From: Shewanella sp. UCD-KL12
GTDB lineage: Bacteria; Pseudomonadota; Gammaproteobacteria; Enterobacterales; Shewanellaceae
DNA length: 64,000 nucleotides
Direction: 5' to 3'
NCBI RefSeq assembly: GCF_001957125.1
Contig: NZ_MPHJ01000001.1
Location: 826,882-890,881 of the forward strand
Below are positions 35,145-43,119 of the stretch, in pieces. The notes beneath the pieces were generated by a model. The model was not told the DNA's origin. It ran no database searches and saw only the letters and a program-made list of their open reading frames with translations. Numbering within the stretch: the first letter of the stretch is position 1; each line of letters starts with the position of its first letter. A program made the translations under genes and the position numbers.

Positions 35145-35897
35145 ATGAATCCAATCACTAATCTCGCTAGTCAAGTTAACTCTGGTGCTAATGCTTTAGG
35201 AACCCCGCAAACGGGGACTTCTGCAGGAAAAGGTGCCAGTTTAGTTGATAGCTATGGCGTGGGAAGCCAGCAGACTGAGGCGGGCGCCAGTAGTGATAAG
35301 GTGACACTGAGTCAAGCCAAGGATGCAGCAACAGGACTTAATCGAGATGGGATCAAAGATGAGTCAGTTTCACTTTCTCCTCGCGCTGAACGCGCGCAAA
35401 AAATAGAGGCTATGGCAAAAGATTTTTTTGTCAAAGGTAACTTCTCTACGGCTGATCTCCCTAAGTTAATTCAGCGACTGCATCAAGATGGCATTTTATC
35501 TGATTCTCAACTCAATCGCCTTTCAGATGGAGGCTTTGAACTGCCCCAATCTCAGGGGAAGCAAGATGACTTTAAGAAATTCATCGAAGATAAACGTAGC
35601 GAATTGACTGCTGATGGCGAGGCACAAGGAATGTCAGGCGTGCTAGTTAGCCTACTTAATGATGCTGAAAGTGTGCTTAATCAAATGGACAATGCCCAAA
35701 GCAAAGAGGTGAGCCAGATGGCGACACGGGTTTCAGCTCAACTCAATGTTTATCTTAAGAGTGATTCAGAGATATCACCAGCGGATAGAGAGCAGTGGCA
35801 AGGCCTCAAATCTGTTATGCAATTGGCCTCTTCAATGGGGGAAAATCAACAATCGACAGGCATGGTAAATAGTTATCTGAGTCTGGGCAAGTACTAG
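35145..35897 (+). CDS. Unknown soluble protein with FlgM/flagellar-like motifs
   Basis: About 250 residues from the ATG at 35145 (an in-frame TTG lies at 35139). I recognise no family. The first ~60 residues are Gly/Ser/Ala/Thr-rich and look disordered. Two short motifs, SDKVTLSQAK and ESVSLSPRAERAQKIEAM, resemble the linker seen in FlgM and other flagellar proteins. The remainder is helical and acidic, with no cysteine, signal peptide or membrane segment. No flagellar genes lie nearby. It sits alone between rssA and nrdD. It could be a substrate of a flagellar-type secretion system, but this is a weak inference from motif resemblance. Confidence 0.65.
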   Translation: MNPITNLASQVNSGANALGTPQTGTSAGKGASLVDSYGVGSQQTEAGASSDKVTLSQAKDAATGLNRDGIKDESVSLSPRAERAQKIEAMAKDFFVKGNFSTADLPKLIQRLHQDGILSDSQLNRLSDGGFELPQSQGKQDDFKKFIEDKRSELTADGEAQGMSGVLVSLLNDAESVLNQMDNAQSKEVSQMATRVSAQLNVYLKSDSEISPADREQWQGLKSVMQLASSMGENQQSTGMVNSYLSLGKY

Positions 35898-36096
35898 CAG
35901 GTATTGGGTCCCGTAGGCCCTCAAAGTTTATCCACAGCTTCTACAAAATATATACATTATCTAGCTTGCTTCACGGCACTCGTCAAGGCCACTTTTGTCG
36001 ATAAGTGGCCTGCACTGCAGGAATTTTCACTAGTTAAAATCCATTCTAAAAATCATGATCTCGATCAATGTTCTCAATCTGACTTTGTAGCTTAAT

Positions 36097-36143
36097 ACGC
36101 AACATATTGTGCTGATCAGATATGTTAACACTATATATGGTGT
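36097..36143. promoter_or_regulatory. Two NrdR boxes before nrdD
   Basis: ACGCAACATATTGTGC (36097-36112) and ACACTATATATGGTGT (36128-36143) both fit the NrdR consensus ACAcwATATaTwGTGT. They start 31 bp apart, the spacing of about three helical turns typical of paired NrdR boxes, and lie 34-80 bp before the nrdD start. NrdR represses ribonucleotide-reductase genes when dATP is high. Confidence 0.88.
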
Positions 36144-36176
36144 TAAATTCAGCGTCACTTGAGGAGATATTATACA

Positions 36177-38294
36177 ATGCCAGTGGTTATTAAGCGGGAT
36201 GGTTACCGCACGCCTTTTGACGAAACAAGGATTAGAGATGCTGTTGCAGCAGCAGCAAACTCGGCAGGTATTGATGATCAAAGCTATGCAGCTAGTGTCG
36301 CAGAAGCTATCGCCACGCTCGTTTCAGATCGTGAAGAAATTGATATTCATGACTTACAAGATACCGTAGAAAACCAGTTAATGGAGGGGCCTTATAAGTC
36401 TCTTGCTCGGGTGTATATTGAGTATCGTCATGATAGAGATCTACACCGTGAATCAACCAGTCGTTTAAACCGTGAAATTCGCGGGCTTGTTGAGCAAAGT
36501 AACGCTGCTCTGCTCAATGAAAATGCCAATAAAGACTCTAAGGTTATACCTACTCAACGTGACCTCTTAGCGGGGATCGTGGCTAAGCATTATGCTACAC
36601 GCCATATTTTGCCAAAAGATGTGGTATCTGCACACGAAGCGGGTGAGATTCATTATCACGATCTCGACTATGCGCCTTTTTTCCCTATGTTTAACTGTAT
36701 GCTTATCGACTTAAGTGGCATGTTGACCCAAGGGTTTAAGATGGGTAACGCTGAGATTGAGACGCCTAAGTCTATCTCAACAGCAACAGCGGTTACCGCT
36801 CAGATCATTGCTCAAGTAGCGAGTCATATCTATGGCGGCACAACCATCAACAGAATTGATGAAGTATTGGCACCATTTGTGGCAAAAAGCTATGACAAGC
36901 AATATCAGTTAGCACTGGACTGGGGCATTACTGATGCAAAATCATTTGCAACGGCGCAAACTGAAAAAGAGTGTCACGATGCGTTTCAGTCACTTGAATA
37001 TGAAGTGAATACACTACATACCGCCAATGGGCAAACGCCGTTTGTCACCTTTGGTTTTGGTTTAGGTACCTCATGGGAATCACGCCTCATTCAATCATCT
37101 ATGATGAAGGTGCGTATTGCAGGACTTGGAAAGAACCGTAAGACCGCGGTATTTCCTAAGCTTGTGTTTGCTATTCGTGATGGTATTAACCACAAAGATG
37201 GCGATTGTAACTACGATATCAAGAAACTTGCGCTTAAGTGTGCTTCTACACGTATGTATCCAGATATTCTTAACTATGAACAGGTTGAGAAGGTAACAGG
37301 CTCATTTAAAACCCCAATGGGTTGCCGCAGTTTCCTAGGGACTTATGAAGAAGAGGGCGAACTTGTGCATGAGGGGCGTAACAACTTAGGTGTTGTTAGT
37401 CTGAACTTGCCGCGTGTAGCATTAGAAGCTAAGGGTGATGAAGCTGAGTTTTATCGTATCTTAGATGAGCGTTTAGCCATTGCACGTAAAGCACTCGATA
37501 CGCGTATTGAGCGTCTTGAAGGCGTAAAAGCACGTGTTGCACCCATCCTCTACATGGAAGGGGCCTGTGGCGTTCGCCTTCGAGCTGATGATGATATTTC
37601 AACCATCTTTAAAAATGGTCGTGCATCTATCTCGCTTGGCTATATTGGACTACATGAAACGATTAACGCTTTGTATGGCACTGATAAGCATGTCTATGAC
37701 TGTGAGACCCTGCGTCAAAAAGCGATTGAAGTCATTGAGCATATGAAGGCTGCTACTGTTAAGTGGAAAGAAGATACTGGTTATGCATTCAGTTTGTACA
37801 GCACGCCAAGTGAAAATCTGTGTAGCCGCTTTTGCAAACTCGATACTAAGGTATACGGTGTTGTTGAGGGAGTGACTCAAAAAGGTTACTACACTAATAG
37901 CTTCCACTTAGATGTAGAAAAGCAAGTTAACCCTTATGATAAGCTCGATTTTGAACAGCCATATCCAGCGTTAACTAATGGCGGTTTTATCTGTTATGGA
38001 GAGTATCCTAATATGCAGAATAATATCGAAGCATTAGAAGATGTGTGGGATTACAGCTACAGCCGAGTACCTTATTACGGTACAAATACGCCAATCGATG
38101 AGTGTTACGACTGTGGTTATACGGGAGAATTTTCCTGTACGAGTAAAGGTTTTACTTGCCCTAAATGTGGTAACCATGAGCCAAGCAGAGTGTCTGTGAC
38201 TCGTCGTGTGTGCGGTTACTTAGGCAGCCCTGATGCAAGACCATTTAATTATGGTAAGCAAGAAGAGGTGAAGCGTAGGGTTAAGCACCTATAG
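36177..38294 (+). CDS. nrdD: Anaerobic ribonucleoside-triphosphate reductase (NrdD)
   Basis: 705 residues from the ATG at 36177, which follows a GAGGAG site; an in-frame TTG at 36159 is rejected. The enzyme reduces NTPs to dNTPs without oxygen, using a glycyl radical. An N-terminal ATP-cone (VIKRDGYRTPFDETRIRDAV) senses dATP/ATP. The central domain has the CxxTRMYPD region. The C-terminus has the zinc site CYDCGYTGEF...CPKCGN and the glycyl-radical loop RRVCGYLGSPDARPFN, with Gly at about residue 680. It is followed 103 bp later by its activase nrdG. Controlled by NrdR (boxes upstream). Confidence 0.97.
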   Translation: MPVVIKRDGYRTPFDETRIRDAVAAAANSAGIDDQSYAASVAEAIATLVSDREEIDIHDLQDTVENQLMEGPYKSLARVYIEYRHDRDLHRESTSRLNREIRGLVEQSNAALLNENANKDSKVIPTQRDLLAGIVAKHYATRHILPKDVVSAHEAGEIHYHDLDYAPFFPMFNCMLIDLSGMLTQGFKMGNAEIETPKSISTATAVTAQIIAQVASHIYGGTTINRIDEVLAPFVAKSYDKQYQLALDWGITDAKSFATAQTEKECHDAFQSLEYEVNTLHTANGQTPFVTFGFGLGTSWESRLIQSSMMKVRIAGLGKNRKTAVFPKLVFAIRDGINHKDGDCNYDIKKLALKCASTRMYPDILNYEQVEKVTGSFKTPMGCRSFLGTYEEEGELVHEGRNNLGVVSLNLPRVALEAKGDEAEFYRILDERLAIARKALDTRIERLEGVKARVAPILYMEGACGVRLRADDDISTIFKNGRASISLGYIGLHETINALYGTDKHVYDCETLRQKAIEVIEHMKAATVKWKEDTGYAFSLYSTPSENLCSRFCKLDTKVYGVVEGVTQKGYYTNSFHLDVEKQVNPYDKLDFEQPYPALTNGGFICYGEYPNMQNNIEALEDVWDYSYSRVPYYGTNTPIDECYDCGYTGEFSCTSKGFTCPKCGNHEPSRVSVTRRVCGYLGSPDARPFNYGKQEEVKRRVKHL

Positions 38295-38317
38295 CACTTT
38301 AAAACTAACGCTTAGGT

Positions 38318-38358
38318 AAACGCCATCTATCACAGTTAGTTGGCGTTTATTTGTTTTT
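38318..38358 (+). terminator. Candidate terminator between nrdD and nrdG
   Basis: Arms AAACGCCA and TGGCGTTT (8 bp, ~15-nt loop) are followed by ATTTGTTTTT. It may reduce, rather than block, read-through from nrdD into nrdG. Confidence 0.55.
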
Positions 38359-38397
38359 AATTTCGCATCAAAATTGTTATCTCTGAGCATCAATACT

Positions 38398-38862
38398 ATG
38401 AATTACCATCAATACTTTCCTGTCGATGTGATAAATGGCCCTGGAACACGAGCAACTCTGTTCGTTTCAGGCTGTGAGCACCAATGCCGTGGTTGTTATA
38501 ATCAGTCAACGTGGAACCCTTGTCATGGGCATAAGTTTGATCTGCAGATGCAGCAACAAGTGATTGACGATCTTAATGATACGCGCATAAAGCGCAGGGG
38601 ATTATCCCTCTCTGGTGGCGATCCACTCTTTCCTGAAAACCTTAGCGCTGTATTGGCATTAGTTAAGCGCGTAAAACAAGAGTGTATCGGTAAAGATATC
38701 TGGCTGTGGACTGGCTACCTGTTAGATGAATTATCGCCTCAGCAGCAGCAGATCATAGAGTATGTTGATGTACTTGTTGATGGTAAGTTTGAACAGGAAC
38801 TTGCCGATCCCAGCCTAGTGTTTAGAGGCAGTAGTAATCAGCTAATTCACTATCTGACATAA
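38398..38862 (+). CDS. nrdG: Anaerobic NTP reductase-activating radical SAM protein (NrdG)
   Basis: 154 residues from ATG 38398 (MNYHQYFPVDVINGPGTR, the conserved start of NrdG). The CEHQCRGCYN motif supplies the three Cys of the [4Fe-4S] cluster that cleaves S-adenosylmethionine, and SLSGGDPL is the SAM-binding GGE-like motif. The product makes the glycyl radical on NrdD. The full domain is present. The ribosome site is weak, fitting a lower need for the activase than for NrdD. Confidence 0.96.
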   Translation: MNYHQYFPVDVINGPGTRATLFVSGCEHQCRGCYNQSTWNPCHGHKFDLQMQQQVIDDLNDTRIKRRGLSLSGGDPLFPENLSAVLALVKRVKQECIGKDIWLWTGYLLDELSPQQQQIIEYVDVLVDGKFEQELADPSLVFRGSSNQLIHYLT

Positions 38863-38889
38863 AAGCGATAACTGTATTGATGGACTTGC

Positions 38890-38898
38890 TGGTATAAT
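38890..38898 (+). promoter_or_regulatory. Extended -10 promoter element
   Basis: TGGTATAAT is a perfect extended -10 (TGnTATAAT) within the palindrome CTGGTATAATGCCAG. No good -35 is seen. It lies 28 bp after nrdG and 87 bp before yibL. A hairpin with T-run occurs between it and yibL, so transcription from it could be attenuated. Confidence 0.5.
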
Positions 38899-38923
38899 GC
38901 CAGTATCAAGTTTCAAATTTATA

Positions 38924-38955
38924 AAAAAGCAGCCGTTTTTATCGGCTGTTTTTGC
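38924..38955 (+). terminator. Rho-independent terminator between nrdG and yibL
   Basis: Stem CAGCCG/CGGCTG with a 7-nt loop, As on the left, and TTTTT directly after. It ends nrdG transcripts or attenuates those starting at the -10 element just upstream. Confidence 0.8.
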
Positions 38956-38984
38956 ATTTTACAGAATATTTTTAAGGCACGAGC

Positions 38985-39341
38985 ATGAATTTAAAAGAAG
39001 AGCTTCATGGACTTAACGACAAGCTAGACCAGTTTCGTCGTAAATTAGCTGCGGCAGAGAAGCGTGGTGATAAAGGCGTCATGATGCAATTTAAAAAAGA
39101 AATCAACGCCGTCACTAAGCGCATTGCAAGTGTTAAAGCACAGCAAACTCGTGACTTGAGTAAGAAAGGTGGCACAGTTGTTGGCATGAAGTTTAATCGT
39201 CCACTGACGAAGGCTGAACAAGCAGATATGGGTAAGTTGAAAAAATCTGTTAAAGGGCTTGTTGTGGTTCATCCAATGACGGCGCTTGGCCGTGAGATGG
39301 GCATTAAGGTTGTTACAGGTTTCGCACATAAAGAGTTTTAA
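38985..39341 (+). CDS. yibL: YibL family ribosome-associated protein
   Basis: A 118-residue basic protein of the YibL family, found associated with the large ribosomal subunit in E. coli; its exact role is not established. The N-terminal half is a charged helix (LNDKLDQFRRKLAAAEKRGDKGVM). The C-terminal half has the family block GTVVGMKFNRPLTKAEQADMGKLKKSVKGLVVVHPMTALGREMG. No signal peptide. Single gene with its own terminator upstream. Confidence 0.9.
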   Translation: MNLKEELHGLNDKLDQFRRKLAAAEKRGDKGVMMQFKKEINAVTKRIASVKAQQTRDLSKKGGTVVGMKFNRPLTKAEQADMGKLKKSVKGLVVVHPMTALGREMGIKVVTGFAHKEF

Positions 39342-39646
39342 GTCGCTGCTTTGTAGAAAGGCAAAACTTTGATTATTCTTTAGTGAGCAGCTTCAAGTTA
39401 TTTTGTCGTTGCTCGGCGTATCCTTTCATCTCTACACTGAAACGTATGCATGGATAGATGAATCTATAGCCGATTAAATTGCTATGGTATTTCACTTACT
39501 GGTAAAACCAGATAAAATCCTGCGTTCAGTGCGAGATAGAAAGTATCGGTTGGTTAATAAGACTACCGTATTGTAGGCACAGTTTTTCTCGTTGTTTTTT
39601 CTGGATTTTAGTCATCTCAGGGAAAGAGAGTCTTAAAGGTTATTTC

Positions 39647-40264
39647 ATGTCGATTAAGTATATCGCTTCTTCAAAACTCCCAACTCCTTGGGGTGTGTTT
39701 GCAATGCATGGATTTGAAGACACAGAGACAGGAAAGGAGCATGTTGCTCTCACATTAGGTGAGCTTAGCAGTGATCAGCCAATTCTTGGGCGAATTCATT
39801 CCGAGTGTTTAACGGGCGATGCACTGTTCAGCCTGCGCTGCGATTGTGGTTTTCAACTGCAAACAGCGATGCAAAATATAGCAGATGCTGGTCAAGGGTT
39901 TATTCTTTACCTTCGTCAAGAGGGTCGCGGCATAGGCTTACTGAATAAGATAAGAGCTTATGAGTTGCAAGATCAGGGCGCAAATACCGTCGAGGCGAAT
40001 GAGAAGCTTGGTTTCGCTGCCGACATGCGCAAGTATGATATGATTTTGCCCATGATAGAGAAGATTGGCATTAAGCAAGTGAAGCTGATGACCAATAATC
40101 CTCGCAAAGTGAAAGCGATGAAAGAACTCGGTATCGAGGTCACTGAACGCATTCCTCTTCAGGTTGGTAAAAATCGTTACAATGAGTCATACCTGAAAAC
40201 CAAATCTACTGAGCTTGGGCATATGATGTCAGAGCACCATTTTTCTGACGAAGAAAAAGAGTAA
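39647..40264 (+). CDS. ribA: GTP cyclohydrolase II (RibA)
   Basis: A 205-residue enzyme, first step of riboflavin synthesis: GTP to 2,5-diamino-6-ribosylamino-4(3H)-pyrimidinone phosphate, formate and pyrophosphate. Zinc ligands Cys54, Cys65 and Cys67 ([20 protein letters not shown]) match those of E. coli RibA in number. The EGRGIGL motif supplies the GTP-binding and catalytic arginine. Stand-alone RibA (no RibB fusion). AAAGG ribosome site before the ATG. The 305-bp upstream gap holds no FMN riboswitch or gene that I can see. Confidence 0.97.
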   Translation: MSIKYIASSKLPTPWGVFAMHGFEDTETGKEHVALTLGELSSDQPILGRIHSECLTGDALFSLRCDCGFQLQTAMQNIADAGQGFILYLRQEGRGIGLLNKIRAYELQDQGANTVEANEKLGFAADMRKYDMILPMIEKIGIKQVKLMTNNPRKVKAMKELGIEVTERIPLQVGKNRYNESYLKTKSTELGHMMSEHHFSDEEKE

Positions 40265-40328
40265 TAGTAGATTTTCTAATACGCTCTCGCTATATTCAAA
40301 ACCATAAATATTATAAAAAATTCTATCT

Positions 40329-41141
40329 ATGGTTTTGAAGTCTTTTGTTAGTCTCGCTTTACTTTTAATCTCTGCTAGTGCTTTTGCTGAAGAAGATTTT
40401 ACTCATTACGCATTCGCCAACTATTTGGGGAGTGGTATCTATAAAACCTCTGGCCAAAACGCCACAGTGGTTAATATCCCCATCAGTTTTGACATTCAAA
40501 AAAATGAAACTGAATCCTTAGTCTTACGCACGCCTATATCATTGGGTTTTTTCAATTTTAAGTGGAGCGATCTGCCTGAAGGTGATCTACCCGATAATGT
40601 TGGAACCATGACGATCACCCCTGGCATTGAGTATCGCGTCAAAACCGCTGAAGATCATGAGTTTCAAACTTATATCGACCTTGGCTATGGTAACAACTTT
40701 ACCTCGGGAACCAATGTTGCAATATACTCAGCTGGCGTTTCTAGCTTGCTAGACCTTGAATTAAGACAGTCTGATCCTGTGTGGGTTAATCGACTTTTTT
40801 TTGCAGGCTATGCCAGTTTTGATGGTGAACAAAGTGAAACCTACTCAGCATTGCAGTCAGGCATAGATATTGGTACCAATATTCATTGGCGATGGGATTG
40901 GTTAGGTGTTGATGTCGAGCCTAGGGTATTTGCCGCAGGCTATTGGTATTTTGACAAGCTTAGATTTGCGACTCCCTTTGGTGAAGATGTTCTCGTCTCA
41001 AATAGCTTAGAGGTGGGCGCCACGTTGGCATTTTCAAAACCGATTTTGTGGGAATGGATGGGGGTCGATAGATTGGGACTCAGTGTCCGTGCAGGCGATG
41101 GTGTACAGGTCTGGCGTTTAATCTTTGAATTTCCTATCTAA
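40329..41141 (+). CDS. Outer-membrane beta-barrel protein of unknown function
   Basis: A 270-residue protein with a signal peptide (SFVSLALLLISASAFA, before EEDF). The mature part is rich in alternating aromatic and polar strands (HYAFANYLGSGIY, HEFQTYIDLGYGNNF, VEPRVFAAGYWYF) and ends in a Phe-containing strand (VWRLIFEFPI), as outer-membrane barrels do. The layout suggests 10-12 strands. No family name can be given. It starts 64 bp after ribA, but no functional link is known. Confidence 0.75.
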   Translation: MVLKSFVSLALLLISASAFAEEDFTHYAFANYLGSGIYKTSGQNATVVNIPISFDIQKNETESLVLRTPISLGFFNFKWSDLPEGDLPDNVGTMTITPGIEYRVKTAEDHEFQTYIDLGYGNNFTSGTNVAIYSAGVSSLLDLELRQSDPVWVNRLFFAGYASFDGEQSETYSALQSGIDIGTNIHWRWDWLGVDVEPRVFAAGYWYFDKLRFATPFGEDVLVSNSLEVGATLAFSKPILWEWMGVDRLGLSVRAGDGVQVWRLIFEFPI

Positions 41142-41336
41142 CTATCAGTGCTGTTAGTAACGCTTTCACTTAAGTTCAAGGAGCGACACAGTGCTCATTG
41201 GCTAGGTGTTAGTTACAAACTCTATCTGCATAAGGAAAGCGGCCCAGTAGCCACTCAGTCTCTTAAACTAAAACTGTTTTTTTAAATAGTAACTGACAGC
41301 ATTGTTAGCAGAAAATGCTGCTAGCTGAGAGCGCTA

Positions 41337-41368
41337 AAGCGGCTACGAGTATACTCATAGCCGTTTTA
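41337..41368. terminator. Palindromic terminator-like hairpin
   Basis: CGGCTA-C-GAGTA/TACTC-A-TAGCCG forms an 11-bp stem with one mismatch, followed by TTTT on the plus strand. It is 16 bp after the end of the minus-strand XRE gene and 195 bp after the barrel protein gene, so it may serve both. The remaining gap (41142-41336) holds nothing recognisable. Confidence 0.6.
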
Positions 41369-41383
41369 AACTAACCTACCGAA

Positions 41384-42913
41384 TTAATCGCATTGAGACT
41401 TTCCTGCTTCATAGCAACTTGGCATCCGCGGGCACACAGCGCCCCTTGAACAGATTAATCGTGCTTGAGTATCTATGCCGCGTTCAACCCAATTGATATT
41501 AAGAATTTTAGCTACGCTCATCAGCTTCTTCTTAATGGGTTGAGGAATAGGCGCCTCACCGCCATGTGTGACACAAGCTTGCTGTAACTCAGACGCTATT
41601 TCGAGGGGGTCTTCTCCTTGAGCTTCAATAGCTGGGTTGAGATCAATGCCTGCACATAAAACATGGTTCTGACTCGCCATATCTTTGACCTTCACCGACT
41701 CACAGCAGTAAATTCTTGGCTCACCATCGACATTGAGAATAGAGAGTTGGGCCGATGAGTTTGTAGATGCTTCGTTTATCTTTCTAAATACTGCCCAGTG
41801 CTGGCATGGATCCTGTACTAATCGCATATTTCCCCAAGGAAGAGGTATGCCATTACCTCGGTATACAGCCTTGAGTTTGCCTGGCGCATAGGCATCAAAA
41901 TAGTGCCAATGAGGGTAGGGAGAAACCACTGTCATACGGCGCATAGCGACAGAGGCTGATACATCAACCTGGTTATGGACATTTATCTCATAACCATGTC
42001 GGTCTAAAAGCTGTCTAAAGGGGACTTTAGGGCAAAGCAGGGCACCAGCAAAGAAGCTGGACTCAAAGTCTCTCCAGGCGTGAAGAATATCTTGTGCATT
42101 AACGGTAGAAGATTGTGGCGTAGTGTTGTCTACCTCAGTGCTAACCTGGCTTCGGCCAGTCGTTAAGACTGATTTTAAGCCGTCTTTATTGTGTAGCACG
42201 CAATGGCCAATATGCACTGATAGATCATATTTAAGCCGGGTCGGATTGTTCTTAAGTTGCTTGTTGATATAGATGGTTGATGGCGGTTCAAAAAATGACG
42301 TTACGAGTTGAGTTGAAGTGCCGCCCATTTCGTCGGTGACATCTTGTGGCGTACGATCAACCCATTTGACTTTTAATCCCATTCCTTTGGCTATATCCAA
42401 GATATCCTCTAAGGCGAGAGGAAGGCGCTTATGACCCACTTCCTCTGCTGCACGCTCAAGATCTGGAAAATGGTTCTGATGGTGCTCTTGGTGTGCGCGG
42501 ATTAATAGGTGAGCAAACTGTCGGCCCGTTATACCTGTTTGTGACAACATCTCTGGAATGGCAATTTGTAGAATGTCTTTGGAGAACAAAAAGCTTGGTT
42601 CGAGTGCCATGCCATTAATACCACCTCGGCGACCTTTTTCAGGCGTGATGGCTTGATCTTCTGGTACATCGTCGAGAAACCAATCGACCTCTTTCTGAAA
42701 GACGGCTGCTATGACCGCGAGCATGCCTGCACTCGGTACACGTTTGCCTCTCTCAATCATAGAGAGGTATGAAACAGAAGGGGCAGATTCTGGATCAACT
42801 CTAACGCATCTAGCGGAGAGATCTTCCATCGTAAGGTGGTTTCTTTTTCTTAGGTTTCTGATTTTTGTCCCAAGAAAATGTGACTTTCGCATCAAGCTTT
42901 TTGTTGTTCGCAT
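41384..42913 (-). CDS. XRE-family regulator with ScfR-like long C-terminus (DUF3612 type)
   Basis: A 509-residue protein. Residues ~10-75 are a Cro/CI helix-turn-helix (LGTKIRNLRKRNHLTMEDLSARC ... SVSYLSMIERGKRVPSAGMLAVIAAVF). The middle has an IrrE/ImmA-like segment whose HExxH site is decayed (SVHIGHCVLHNK). The C-terminal half resembles short-chain-fatty-acid regulators (ScfR type), ending in a Cys-rich motif, CSRGAVCPRMPSC, comparable to the C-x-R-x-x-C motif of that group. I believe this matches DUF3612 proteins. It likely senses a metabolite of acetate, propionate or glyoxylate metabolism (inference). Three iterons directly before its start suggest autoregulation. Confidence 0.82.
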   Translation of the reverse strand: MRTTKSLMRKSHFLGTKIRNLRKRNHLTMEDLSARCVRVDPESAPSVSYLSMIERGKRVPSAGMLAVIAAVFQKEVDWFLDDVPEDQAITPEKGRRGGINGMALEPSFLFSKDILQIAIPEMLSQTGITGRQFAHLLIRAHQEHHQNHFPDLERAAEEVGHKRLPLALEDILDIAKGMGLKVKWVDRTPQDVTDEMGGTSTQLVTSFFEPPSTIYINKQLKNNPTRLKYDLSVHIGHCVLHNKDGLKSVLTTGRSQVSTEVDNTTPQSSTVNAQDILHAWRDFESSFFAGALLCPKVPFRQLLDRHGYEINVHNQVDVSASVAMRRMTVVSPYPHWHYFDAYAPGKLKAVYRGNGIPLPWGNMRLVQDPCQHWAVFRKINEASTNSSAQLSILNVDGEPRIYCCESVKVKDMASQNHVLCAGIDLNPAIEAQGEDPLEIASELQQACVTHGGEAPIPQPIKKKLMSVAKILNINWVERGIDTQARLICSRGAVCPRMPSCYEAGKSQCD

Positions 42914-42915
42914 TT

Positions 42916-42957
42916 TGTAAAATTCACACTGTAAAATTTTAATTGTGAAATTGTAAT
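42916..42957. promoter_or_regulatory. Three 14-bp iterons at the XRE promoter
   Basis: TGTAAAATT occurs at 42916 and 42930, and TGTGAAATT at 42944, with exactly 14-bp spacing. The units are TGTAAAATTCACAC, TGTAAAATTTTAAT and TGTGAAATTGTAAT. The array begins 3 bp before the XRE ATG and also holds the inverted pair TTCACA/TGTGAA. It is probably the operator of the adjacent regulator. Confidence 0.6.
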
Positions 42958-43119
42958 AAAAAATTGGTTAGACTACAAATCAAGCAGTCAGAAAAAGAAA
43001 CCTAATCGAAAATAAAGTGACTTTATGGTTTTTAAGTTCATGCAGAGAATAGGCATTAACTTATAGTTGATTGTTAATAATAGAAAAATAACCCGAGATT
43101 GAGTTGAGAGGATAAGGCT

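Noticed and set aside
39342..39646. FMN riboswitch before ribA
   Set aside because: The conserved FMN-aptamer segments are not visible; the gap shows only short AT-rich hairpins.
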